NCBI GenBank assembly: GCA_023375675.1
Contig: JALQBC010000074.1
Coordinates: 1 to 64,000, forward strand
DNA: 64,000 nucleotides
Direction: 5' to 3'
DNA from: Cytospora piceicola
Lineage: Eukaryota; Ascomycota; Sordariomycetes; Diaporthales; Cytosporaceae
Shown: positions 24,566-35,900 of the stretch, piece by piece
How positions within the stretch are numbered: position 1 is the stretch's first letter
Layout: every line of letters starts with the position of its first letter
Position numbers and translations under genes: made by a program
Notes under the pieces: model-generated
What the model was told of the DNA's origin: nothing
Databases searched by the model: none
The model's input: only the letters and a program-made list of their open reading frames with translations

Positions 24566-26639
24566 ATGGACCTCGAACTGCCAGTGTTATACCTCCTGCC
24601 CACTCATCTGAGTTCCGATGAGTTGCATGAATGGGAGGAAAAGATTCCGAGTCTGACATGGGATGCTAGTGAGGCAAGCTTCATTGTTGGAAAGAGTATG
24701 CCTTCCAATTTTCAATTCCCCCGGAAGCAAATGATATCTGCATATACGCCCGCCCATATGCGACCGAAGATACTTGCCTCGGTCCGAGCTCGGAAGAGAC
24801 GAGACACTGACCTTGTATCGAACAGTCTCCCAAAAGCCTCGAGCTCAGTTTGAGCTGCGGAAGTTGAAACTATGCGCTGAGGAAGCAGCAACTCCTCCCG
24901 AAGACGAGGTACCTGCCACCCCGAGGGTCAAAAGACGGAAGATGTCTCACACTGAGGACTATGGATTACCCAACGACGCCGACAGGGTTCCTGACGACGG
25001 ATTGGCTTTATCAGATGGAGAGACAACAAGCAAGGCAGGTGTAAAGTCTGATGTGCATACAAGAAAGGTTGTCCGACTAGCATGGCTGCAAGATTCCATG
25101 TCTAAAGGGTCAGTCTTAGACTATAGAGACTACCTAATCTTTGAGGCACTCAAAACTCCGTCGACCCCAGGCAAGGAACCGGAACTGAGAGCCCCAGTAT
25201 CCCCAGACCTGCTGCGAAGAGCCAGAGAGATTGCATCATCATCTCAAGGCTCAACACACTCACAAGTTCCATTTCGGCAACGCAGGGATGGAGATCACCA
25301 CTACAAGGCCCCAAAACTCGTACCACATTCGACAATAGACGAAGAAATTATAGCCAATATTCCCCCAGTCCCCGCTTATCTGCACACCAGCTACTCATGT
25401 CAAAGATCAACTTTTGTCCATCCGCCGAATGAGGCGTTCATTGAGAAGTTGAAGGAGGTCAGGGAGCTAAGAGCAATGACAGGGGACAGTGTTGGCGTGA
25501 GGGCGTATTCTAGTGCCATCGCCTCTCTTTCAGCATACCCTTATGAGCTGCAAAGCCCGTTAGGTACGTCCCAGCCAACGAAGTAGCCGTATGTTTCGAA
25601 CCTGTGAAATACTAACTAGTCGTGACAGAGCTCGTCAGATTGCCCGGCTGTGGTGAAAAAATTAGCCTACTATTCGCAGAATTCAAAGAAACCGCCCAGC
25701 TGAGTGAAATCCAGAATGCAGAGTCAGATGAGAAATTGGCAACCATAAAGTCTTTTTACAACATCTTCGGCGTGTCAGCTGTGACAGCTGAGGAGTTCTA
25801 TAAGAGAGGCTGGCGAGACATTGACGATGTGGTCGAATACGGCTGGAAAACCATCAATCGTTCACAACAGATTGGAGTCAAGTACTATGACGAGTTCTTG
25901 CAAAAGATTCCTCGCCCAGAAACAGAGTCGATCGCGAAGACGGTTTTAGAGCATGCGAGGAAGCTCCGGCCTGGCTTCCAGATGACAGTAGTTGGAGGAT
26001 ACCGTCGTGGCAAGATCATGAGCGGCGACGTGGATCTCATGTTGAGTCATCACGATGAAGAGGCCACTCACAAATTCATCGACAAGCTGGTGATCAGTCT
26101 GGAGGAAGACAAATATATCAGTGAGTGATTTCGAATACTAGCTCCGTTCGCCAATTTATCTAACCACTTCCAATCGTTCAGCACATACACTCAGTTTGAG
26201 CATTCACAACTCGGAACGTGGCCAGAGGCCTACCAGCTTCAAAGGCGCATCCAGCGGCGGAACTGGCTTTGACACGCTTGATAAGGCCCTGGTAGTCTGG
26301 CAAGACCCGAACTTCGAGTCTACCGAGTCCTCGGGCAGGAATCCCAATATCCACCGCAGGGTCGACATTCTTATCAGCCCCTGGCGAACGGTTGGCTGCG
26401 CGGTATTGGGATGGTCCTCTGAAACGACATTCCAGCGCGACCTGAGACGGTATTGCAAGTATGAGAAGAACCTGAAGTTCGATAGCAGCGGAATCAGGTC
26501 CCGCGAACCACCATACAATTGGGTCGACTTGGAAGATGGGGAGCATGGCAGGGCAGAGACGATGGAAGAGGCGGAGAAGAGAGTGTTTGAAGGCTTGGGT
26601 TTGGAATGGAAACCTCCTGAAGAGAGGTGTACTGGTTAA
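24566..26639 (+). CDS. pol4: Family X DNA polymerase (Pol IV / Pol mu-like)
   Basis: Four exons (24566-24695, 24826-25563, 25629-26120, 26182-26639) encode 605 aa. An N-terminal BRCT-like domain is split by intron 1 (VVRLAWLQDSM marks its end), followed by a Ser/Pro linker. The 8-kDa and fingers region with the helix-hairpin-helix LPGCGEKI comes next, and then the palm. Catalytic Asp423 and Asp425 lie in GDVD, and the third, Asp515, in RRVDIL. In the sugar-selecting position the sequence is Gly530-Trp531, as in Pol mu and TdT, instead of the Tyr-Phe of Pol beta and lambda. Fungal members of this group fill gaps in non-homologous end joining and base excision repair. The first join (24695 to 24826) was chosen because it restores the BRCT core and avoids an in-frame stop. 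Confidence 0.9.
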
Positions 26640-27562
26640 AGGTCCAACTCGGGCTAATACTCTTCGAGGGCCGAGGTACTCATGTCAGAACGCGATCATG
26701 GTTGGACTGCCTACCAATTTATCGATGTTTAGTGGTGGTCTCGCCATCATCGTAAATGCTCCGTTGCTGAAGTACTCTCAAGCGGAGTACGGCTTTCGGC
26801 CACAGTTGACGTTCCTCGCTGCTGCACCTCCCAACTGCATATAGGGCCGGAAGAACCAAACGCCCGAGTGCGGCGCAGGAGTTAAAAAGGTTAGATGTGG
26901 TGTCGCAGGCATACTCTTCTCAATTAACATCATTTATCTCCTGGCTATGTGTCATCCTGATGCTCTTATAAGCATACATATCATCAATATGCAGCGATTC
27001 CCACAGCAATGGAGCTGGAACTGGAGCAATTCGAGGTCCGTCCTTAGTACTAATTTAGATCCCATCGGCGTTCGGAACATTCCAATGCTCACATCCTGCT
27101 GGCCCACGTCAGCCAGATTCAAAGGTCTTGAAGGCGGCAGCTGCACACGTACTGTGTATGTTCAGTCCCACGACGGTGTATCTTGTATGCCATCTCGGAT
27201 ATTTTTTGAGGACTGAAAATGCTTTGAGCAACAGGATTCTCGCGGAGATGGAGCCGGACGGAAACAGAGACCGAGATTTGTATGTGCGTACTCGCAGTGG
27301 GAGAACTCCCTTTCCCCAAATTATTCTTAGAAATCAGAAAGTTTATAATTGACCCAAAGTTCCAAGGATCCGCTATTGAGAGTGTTAGGCCACGATGCCT
27401 AGACAGGGGCCAGGTATACATAAAACCACCCTAGGTCTAAGACCGGTTCAGTGGATGTTGACGTCGTCGGTTCACACTTGATCTCAATTTTGCTGGTTCA
27501 ATAAGTACTCATTCCTCTACGAAAACTCAACATAAATCGATTCAGTTTGAAAATCCGTCATA
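26640..27562. other. Intergenic DNA polymerase X / MGST3-like
   Basis: These 920 bp hold the polymerase 3' flank and the promoter of the MAPEG gene. Small ORFs here show no protein-like features. Confidence 0.55.
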
Positions 27563-28445
27563 ATGGTTCTCCTTGATATCACCAATGAATACGGGTAAGG
27601 AACCCACAGCCTAAACATAATAGCTCCCTCATACCTTGAAGCTAACTCTCAGAAAGCTATGTGCTCCTTGTAGCCGCGTCCACGAGCTTTGTCAATATGT
27701 GGCACGGCATTCAGACATCCAAGGCCAGGAAGGCGAGCGTACGTAAAATCAACACGTAGACCACGCAAACATCAAGTCTACCCGGGGCATCATGGCGGGT
27801 CATGCCCAGACAGAACGAGCACGATGACCTCAGCTAGCACTGTGAGCATCAGGTAGACACATGTCACTAACCTCAACTCATCTGTATAGGGCATCGGCTA
27901 CCCAACCGCCTATGCGTCCGCCGAGGAGGCAAAGGAGGGCACCCCTGCTTACCTGTTCAACTGCGGTGAGTGCCTTTACTACCCCTTAAACCCCAGGATG
28001 AGAGAGAGGGAGGAGAGACTGACGGTAGCCAAATACACCAAAACAGCCCAGCGCGCACACGCCAACTTCTCGGAGAACGTGACCCCTTTCATGGCGAACC
28101 TGCTCATCACAGGCCTGCGCTACCCTCTCCTGGCCGCCGGTCTGGGCTCCGGCTGGCTGGCCGGCCGGGTCTTGTACACCATTGGCTACACGTCGAACGG
28201 CCCCAAGGGCCGACGTGCGTAAGTGAAAAACCCCTCTCCTCACGCCCTCACTGTTGTCCGAGGCGGGATTGCTTCCTTTCCCCCCTCGAGTCAGCTGCGT
28301 GGTGGTCATGGAAGAAGAGAGCTTGCGAAGGAGGTTACTAATGAGGCCCCATCTCTGTAGCGGCGCCGTTGTACACAACCTCAGCATGCTCGGCCTCGTC
28401 TTCGCGGCGGCTTACACTGCTGTCAAGATGGTCCTGGGCGAGTAA
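27563..28445 (+). CDS. MAPEG family protein, microsomal glutathione S-transferase 3-like
   Basis: Five exons (27563-27594, 27657-27738, 27890-27965, 28047-28218, 28361-28445) encode 148 aa, the usual MAPEG length. It begins MVLLDITNEYGYVLLVAAS and contains the MGST3 signature FNCAQRAHANFSE, with Arg and Asn positions implicated in glutathione binding. Four hydrophobic membrane segments can be seen. MGST3-type enzymes conjugate or reduce lipid hydroperoxides with glutathione in the ER or outer mitochondrial membrane. The second exon was taken to begin at 27657 because this restores EYGYVLL. It is convergent with the Ecm14 gene. Confidence 0.93.
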
Positions 28446-29089
28446 AGTGGATTCTCACCAGTTCTGGCTTGGATTGAGGCTTCATGTACATGGTCGAAGG
28501 GAAGAAAGGACGAGGGAGTGAATGGTAAAACAAGGTTTGTAACATAGTACGTGATGGTTATGTATAGAATAAACATGAAAGTTTTGTCAGACGCGAGCTT
28601 ACCATGGCCACCTACGTGCGACCTGTCCAACCTGCGAGACCGGAGTAGCACGGCATGGGCTGCACATATAGAGGCAAAGGGGTGAGAGTGAACGAGATGG
28701 AGTGATACCATAAAGTATGAATCGATACAGAGTGGCTGAAGATTGTTGTCTGGCAAGACACTCTTGGAAGATATTGGGATAAAGGTGTCGAGGGCCGTCA
28801 TCCAGTGCCGAGAAATCCTGCAGAGCAAAGGTGATAATAACAACTACAATACGGCTGTTGCGAGGACCAATGTATTAAATTTCATTGACGCTGTTGATAT
28901 CCCAAATTGACCTTGAATGTCTTTCCGCTCATGGGCACGTAATAAATGCTGATTCCCTTGTGCCGAACCAAACCCGCTGCTTAGTCCAGAGTCAACAGCG
29001 TAACACCCAAAACGCCAGTCGTGAAGCAGATACAGGCCTGCCCGAAGTATATACGCACTACCGATTATGACTTTGAACGCCCGGGTCCA
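28446..29089. other. Convergent spacer MGST3-like / ECM14
   Basis: This contains the 3' ends of two convergent genes. No other feature is seen. Confidence 0.55.
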
Positions 29090-30845
29090 CTATCTCATCC
29101 GCCTCCGTCTTTTCAGCTCCATAACATCCTCGTACTCTTCCGGAATCGCAAGCAATTCCTGGTCAGACTGGGCACCCTCGTCGGGTTGGGCTCGTAGGTT
29201 CTCGATACCATCATTGCCGAGCAGAAAATCACCCAAGTACTTCATTGCTTGAAGAATTTCCTCCTAAAAGACGAATTGTTAGTAATGGGCCTTAGAACAT
29301 ATACTATAGCTGAAAAATAAGGTATAGCAGAGCTGATATGACGGGGAGGGATATAATGTCGCAGGTACCTACCCCGGTGGGAATGATATACTCATTTGGG
29401 AGCAAGAAGCCGTAGCTGCCCGTATCCCTCAGCTTGATCTGATAGCTGTAGTGAGCGCCCATCTCATGGTAGAACCAGTCGATGGCCGACCCGCCACTTG
29501 GTTCTATCCTGAGGGTCTTGGCCGAATTCGCGCTCGTGACAGCCCCCTCACAAGCTGGCTTGACCGAGTACTGCTCCCCCGAGAACAAACGTATCGACTT
29601 CGCAAGCCCCATTGCGAGCTCCTCCATCTTCTCAAGGTTAGGCGGCTCGACGTCGCAAGTGTATGAATATGGGAACAAGATCTGCTGGGAGTAAGAGTGC
29701 AGATCCACCAAACCCACAAACTCGACCTCACTGCTGTTGGCCATACGCTTTGCCCAGTCGCGGAACGCCGCCACCTCGACTGACTCCCACGGCTCGTCAC
29801 CACCGTAGCTTTCCGAGCATGGGTCGTTCTGGTGTATCCCGGAGCCGTCCCACTGATAACCAAAGGCGTGGTCAAGGTCCATGCCGCGGCAGTATTGCAT
29901 GCTGGTGTGCTGCCGGGACTTGCGCCAAAGTCTGTCCGTGCTCCAGGTATACTCGATCCCGTCAGGGTTGAGCTCGGGGATGAAGACGATGTCAAACTTG
30001 TCCAGGAACTTTGTGATCAGGCGGTCCTTGCCATAGCTGGTGATGAACGACCAGGCGAGGTAGTTGACGGTCGTGGTGGAGATCCACTCGCGCGCGTGTG
30101 AGCCACCCATGATCACAAGGGTCTTGCGAGGCTTTCCGGTCTCAGACCGGGGGCCAACGACCAGCGCGGGGATTTCGCGACCCTCATATGTCTGTCCGAT
30201 GACGGTGAAGCGCACGAAGGAGGGGAACATGGCCTCGATGAGCCGCATCCACCGCATGACGACCTTGTGGGGCTGGTAGTTCTGGAAGAAATAGAGCTCC
30301 TCGTCGCCGCCGCCCGGGCGCGCTGGGTTCATGAGGTCGACGTTGATCTTGCGCTCGAATTGCGACTGTTCCCTGGGCGTCTGCGGCGTCGGGTACGAGG
30401 CGTAGACGGCCGAGGATAGATCGTCGACCATGACCCAGTGTGAAGAAACCAGGGATTCTGGCAGCAGCCCCATCAGCGATTTGACATAGTTCTTGTGTAT
30501 CCTCAAGTCCACCGTCCCTTCCCATGACCATATGTCCAGGAACATCCTCTCTGTCGCCGCTGCCAATGCCGCCTCCTCTGCCTCCGTGGTGACGTTGAAC
30601 CGTATGATCATATCCTTCTGATACCTCTTGCCGAAGTCTGGCATTATCTGTTCATGTTCTCTCGTGGTGGGTCGGCCGAAGACTACCTTCACGGCGCCGT
30701 CGCGAAGCCATGTTAGCCAAGGGAAGACGGAGGAGCTGAACCGGGCGGGCTGTGGGTGTGGGTGGTTGTGTTGGCCGTGCGTCGCGGCGACGATGCCCGG
30801 TATGGCCGCAAGAAGGGGGACGAGGATGGCAGACGGCAATTGCAT
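29090..30845 (-). CDS. ecm14: Ecm14, M14 carboxypeptidase-like pseudoenzyme
   Basis: Two exons (30845-29373 and 29263-29090), joined in phase 0 by a 109-nt GTAGGT intron, encode 548 aa. An N-terminal signal peptide (residues 1 to about 20) and a propeptide precede an M14 zinc carboxypeptidase fold. The zinc ligands are present: His250 and Glu253 in HAREW, and His383 in DLHSYS. The catalytic glutamate expected before LRDTG is Lys471 (IKLRDTGSYGFLLP). That substitution defines the Ecm14 family, first named for a yeast cell-wall phenotype and regarded as catalytically dead. Secretory or vacuolar location is likely. The second exon adds an acidic then basic tail ending RRRRMR. The gene is divergent from the Arf-GEF. 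Confidence 0.93.
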
Positions 30846-31799
30846 CTCGATGGCTGTCGACAGTCGGTATATTGTCCGTGGTTATCCTCTTCGTATTGTT
30901 GCTGCGCCTCGATGGCTTGGCTTGGGTGGTGACCCGTCGGTGGTGTCCACCGGTGGAGCCTGGCGGCTTTCGTTGCTGCAATTAGCTGTGTCGTATCCAG
31001 TATGGGAGAACAATACAACGGTTGTTGTTTGTCGTCGTGGTTAGAGAATGATGTATAGCGTAATCATGGTAACGGTGGTCGAAGTTGGACGTCTCTTTTG
31101 ATGACGGTTGGTTCCTAGCGCGACAGGTACTTGGATACTGCTTGGGTAGGCTGCAGCTTAAGCTTGGAAGCTGCACAGCCACATGGTTCAGGTACGAACT
31201 GTCTACCAAACGGTAGTAGTCCATGTAGCTCATGTAGTCCACACTGTCGGTCCTTCACTTCAATATGCCTGATTACTCAAATGGTATAATGACCTCAGCA
31301 GTTCAGCAGCTTAACAAATTTAAGAAGCTTAATTCTAGAGTTCTTGCGCGCCTGTACCTATCCTGAGCTCTGTCTGTCTGTCTGGTCCGTGTTCCGTGTC
31401 CCACTTGCTGAATTGATTCCACATGTTAAATTCATTGCCAGGTTGTGTACGTAAATACCTAGGTACAAATATAAGGTATGAATGCAAGTATATATATATA
31501 TATAGAGTTTACCATAACTTAATTCCATGGCAATTTAAATCATGTCCTATTGAGTAACACCGTTATTATGCGACATACGGAGACATGAGTTTGTGAAGAT
31601 CACTCCCGTCTGGTCAACATGGTCAATTTGGACCTATTTAAATAATGCCTGTACGGTCATAGATTAATAGATCCGACTGTCTCATATCCCGTGTGTCCCA
31701 ATGTGTCCCAGTGTGTCCCGTGGTAAGGACAAGGGGAAATTTCGATGTTACGTCGATGCTGGAGTAGCTGCAAAAGGGAAAAGAAATGGGTAGACAGGG

Positions 31800-31854
31800 C
31801 CAGGCACAGGCAGGGCAGGGCACAGGCAGGCACAGGCAGGCACAGGCAGGGCAG
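31800..31854. repeat. CAGGCA-type short tandem repeat
   Basis: Repeats of CACAGGCAGG are tandemly arranged in intergenic DNA. Confidence 0.8.
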
Positions 31855-32540
31855 TTCAATGTTAGGGTCAAGCAGCCTGGTGGGGAGAAATGCCGGTGAT
31901 CTCAGGCCCCGCTTTTAACGCCCACTCGCCCCTGTCTCTTGAAATGTTCCAGGAAGAAGGCAGGAAGGCACTTCGGCCAGTCCAGCAGCATATGGGCCCA
32001 GTAATTGTCAACTGGTTCCCCCCTACCGCACCAGCACCAGCACCAGCAACAGCACCAGCACCCAGCCTGTCAGCCGGCCCAGCCAAAGACGGAGAAGCAC
32101 GGGATGGCCCTTTACGTACCTAGGTACTTATCTACTTACCTGGGTACAATGATTATGCAACTAGAAACTGACAGACGTATCCCGTACTTAGTGTAATCTG
32201 TACCTAGGTACCTAGGTAGCTGGTACGTACTGCTATTAATATCCGTGCTACTTAGACCAGGTAGTTGGTACGTATGCACCTCCGAGCAACGCGACATCGA
32301 ACAAGCCCACTCATCCACCCTCCCGGACCAGACCACAACCTCCACCAAAACCAACCCAAACCAACACAGCCCAGTCCAATCCCATCCAATCCCATCCAGA
32401 AGCACATGGCACTCCAGCTCGCATTTTCGGGTATTACATTGGAGCCACAGTTGCTGTGCGTAATATTCTCGTCAGTCCGGGCCACTTCGAGTTGCAGAGT
32501 CTCAGTTCCAGTTCCAGTCTAGGACTTTCTACACCACACA

Positions 32541-32580
32541 TCCACACACACCAACACACACACACACACACACACACACC
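32541..32580. repeat. (AC)n microsatellite
   Basis: This is an imperfect AC dinucleotide run upstream of the Arf-GEF start. Confidence 0.85.
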
Positions 32581-32946
32581 CTATTTCGTACCAAGCCTGT
32601 CTTGTCTTGTCCTGTCATATGTTCGCTACGTGCTTCATGATATCGTGAGCTCGCTCGTCCATTCTGTGACTCGTCTCGCATTATCCATCCGCCGCCCTTC
32701 GCCCACTGCCGTCAGCCGTCGCAATCCCACCCTTGAACCCCTGACGACAGAGACGATACGATACGAGTCGAGTCTTACCCCCGACCCCGACTTCGACCAA
32801 ACCTCGAACAGAACTCGACTTCGACCATCACTCTACTTCGGTTACGATCACGCGATCTTTTCTTGATGGCTGAAACAATAGCATGAGTATCTGCTGTCGT
32901 CACCCAATCCACACTGAAGCTATGGTGAACCTCGACCCGGTCCACT

Positions 32947-35900
32947 ATGCCGTTTCTTCGCACCAAGCGCAACGACATGGCCGACGACTCTGAGATGCGC
33001 CGGTCGACACTGCTACTTCCAGACCATCTTCCCCCCTCGAAAGAGCAGCCGCTCCTGCGGAATGCTGTCTCCAATATCGACTTTGCCACCCTACGACCGT
33101 CAACCTCCAGCGGCGCCTTAGCTGCTGCTCATGCTCATGCTCATGCTGGTGCCGATGCTGATGTTGGCGACTATCTCACCAATGGTTCGAATCCCGCTAT
33201 ACCCGCTCCCCCCGTCACGCCTCCTCACGACAGCCCTGCCTCTTCTACCGCCGAGAACGTTTTGCCCTCTCACGACCCTATAGAACGCCCCGACTCCCCC
33301 CCGATTCAAGATGAAAACCCCAAACATCGCTCCTTCGCCATGCTGAGATTCCGCAACGCCTCTGATCCGCAGCTGTCTGCCAGGGCCAAAAGGCAGGCCC
33401 AGGCTCAGGCTGATGAATCTGCGCCCCCTGTGCCACGGCGTATGTTGGATCTCATGCTGCAACGCCCTTCCCAGGGCACTGAAACATTGGCTAACAGAAA
33501 CATTACAGCCCCACCCGAAATTATAACAACTGCTCCGACTGTCGAGTTCAACACCGTACCGAGGAAACCATCTCGCATGTTCGGCATCCTGAGACGCTCG
33601 GGCGAGGAGACGCGCCCTGAGCCACAACAGCCGCCTGTTCAGGCGGTGCCCCTCAAGAAGGACAGGAGGAAGTCATTTTTGCCAGGGACACATACGACCG
33701 CCAAAAAGAATATCAGCATCGAGGATCCCAAACGCCCCAAGTCGTCGAATGCGCCATCAAGCAATGGCGGTCATCGGCCACCCGGGCTACCGCTACCAGG
33801 GACTCGACTGTCCGAGTCCTCGCGGTCCGAGGATAGTTCCGTTGACCACCTCCGTGGAAGCACGCCCACAAGCAGGCACACTACCTCGAATTCTAACAAC
33901 TTCTTCCGACTACCGAAGAGACGGCCGAGACAGCCGGAGCCTATGTTTCCTATAGCACACCTACAGAAGAATCGCAGCCATGAACACAGCACAGCCTCCT
34001 CGAACCCCTCGCTGGCACCTGAAACCCCTGTGCGTGCTAGTACATCGTCTGCAGCCTCAGGGACCGGTCCTCAGCAGGATCCTACTGCTCGCACCTCATT
34101 CAGTGCAAACGGCGTGACAACATCGCCAGAGGCATCGCCTGCCAGAGCATTGTTCCAGAAGCCAAATGCGTCTCCCGCCACAGCCTTGTTCCGGCCAAAC
34201 TCTGGGAGTGGTACTTCATCACCGACAAGATCGCGTATGAATCTTAGAGAGAGATCCTCAACGATGAGTTCTTTAGGGCGGGAATCTGTGGACGACCGAC
34301 TTGCGCCGCCTTACCCACGGGCATCAACGTCTATCGGCCGCAAAAGCTTTGGTGACTTGTTGGGAATAAGCAGATTACGGAACAATCCCGAGTCGTTCCG
34401 CCAAGGAAACGGCGCTCCAGCGACTCCGGGATCGAACACCTCCAAGGACAACTCTCTCAACATTCAGCGGGAATCCGTGGTGCTTCCGGAGCGGCGGGAA
34501 GACGAAAGTCCCGGCAAGTATCTCGAGCGCCTCGAGGAGGTAGCCAGTCGAAGCGTGATAGCTGCGGCGATCTCCAAGAACTCGGATCCCTTCTCCCTCG
34601 CTGTACTTCGAAGCTACATGCGCAGGTTTGGCTTCTTCGGCGATCCCATGGACATGGCCATACGAAAGCTACTAATGTCCGCGGAGCTGCCAAAGGAGAC
34701 ACAGCACATTGACCGGTTTCTGCAAGCTTTTGCGAACCGGTACCACGAATGCAATCCTGGCATATACGCCAACCCCGACCAAGCGTATTTTATAGCTTTC
34801 TCCCTCTTGATTTTGCATACAGACGTCTTCAACAAGAACAACAAACACAAAATGCAGAGGCCTGACTACATCAAGAACACCAAGGGCGAAGGGATATTTG
34901 ACGAGATCCTTGAGGTGTTCTACGACAACATCACTTACACACCTTTCATTCATGTGGAGGACGATATGGACACCAGCGACCGACTAACGGCTCACAAGGC
35001 CAACAGGAGGAAATCCGTGTTTCCCACTCCTACTCCGCCCGACAACGCACTCAAGAAGGCGGCCAAGGAGCCTATCGACCCTTACACGATTATATTGGAC
35101 AATAAACTCGACATGTTGCGGCCGAATTTGAAGGAGGTGATGCAACTGGACGACCATTTCAGTTATTCGGGGACAGCTCCGACTCTGAACTTGAAGGAGC
35201 TGCAGAAGACTTTCTTTAGGACCGGAATTCTGCAGATTATGTCTGCGAGGTCACGACCGGATGCTTTCATGTCCGAGAAGACTGCAACGAATCCTCAGGA
35301 GGCACAACCAGGCGTCGTTGATATCAAGGTTACGAAAGTTGGTCTCTTGTGGCGCAAGGACCTCAAGAAGAAGAAGACGAGGTCACCGTGGCAAGAATGG
35401 GGAGCGATACTCACAGGAGCGCAGCTCTACTTCTTCCGCAACACCACCTGGATCAAGAGTCTCCTGCACCAGTATGAGACTCATGTCAAGCAAGGCCACG
35501 ATGGAGTTCCGATCATCTTCAAGCCTCCCCTGGAGACCTTCAAGCCCGACGCTCTGATGTCGACGGATGGCGCTGTGGCTCTGTTAGACTCGTCGTACAA
35601 GAAACACAAGCACGCCTTCGTGTACGTAAGGCACGGGGGCCTAGAGGAGGTGTTACTGGCGGACAACGAGGATGAAATGAATGACTGGCTGGCGAAATTG
35701 AACTACGCTGCCGCGTTCAGGACGAATGGAGTCCGTATGCGGGGTGTCTTGGGAAGCAGCTATGATGGACAAAGTCGCAGAGCATTTAGGAGGCTGGAGA
35801 CAGAGGCGGAGAAGTTCCAAACTCCGACTGGAGAAGTGACTATCGCTCGCTCGAAGGTTGACCAGCAGATGGCTCATGACATCCTCTTCGCTCGTCGCGA

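Larger units (their letters stand above)
30846..32946. promoter_or_regulatory. Divergent region ECM14 / Arf-GEF
   Basis: This 2.1-kb spacer is full of simple sequence: a TA tract (31489-31504), CAGGCA repeats (31800-31854), a CAG/CACCAG run near 32030-32065 and an AC microsatellite (32541-32580). Palindromic GTACCTAGGTAC words lie at 31455-31466, 32115-32147 and 32198-32227. The last 400 bp, pyrimidine-rich, are probably the Arf-GEF leader. Confidence 0.5.
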
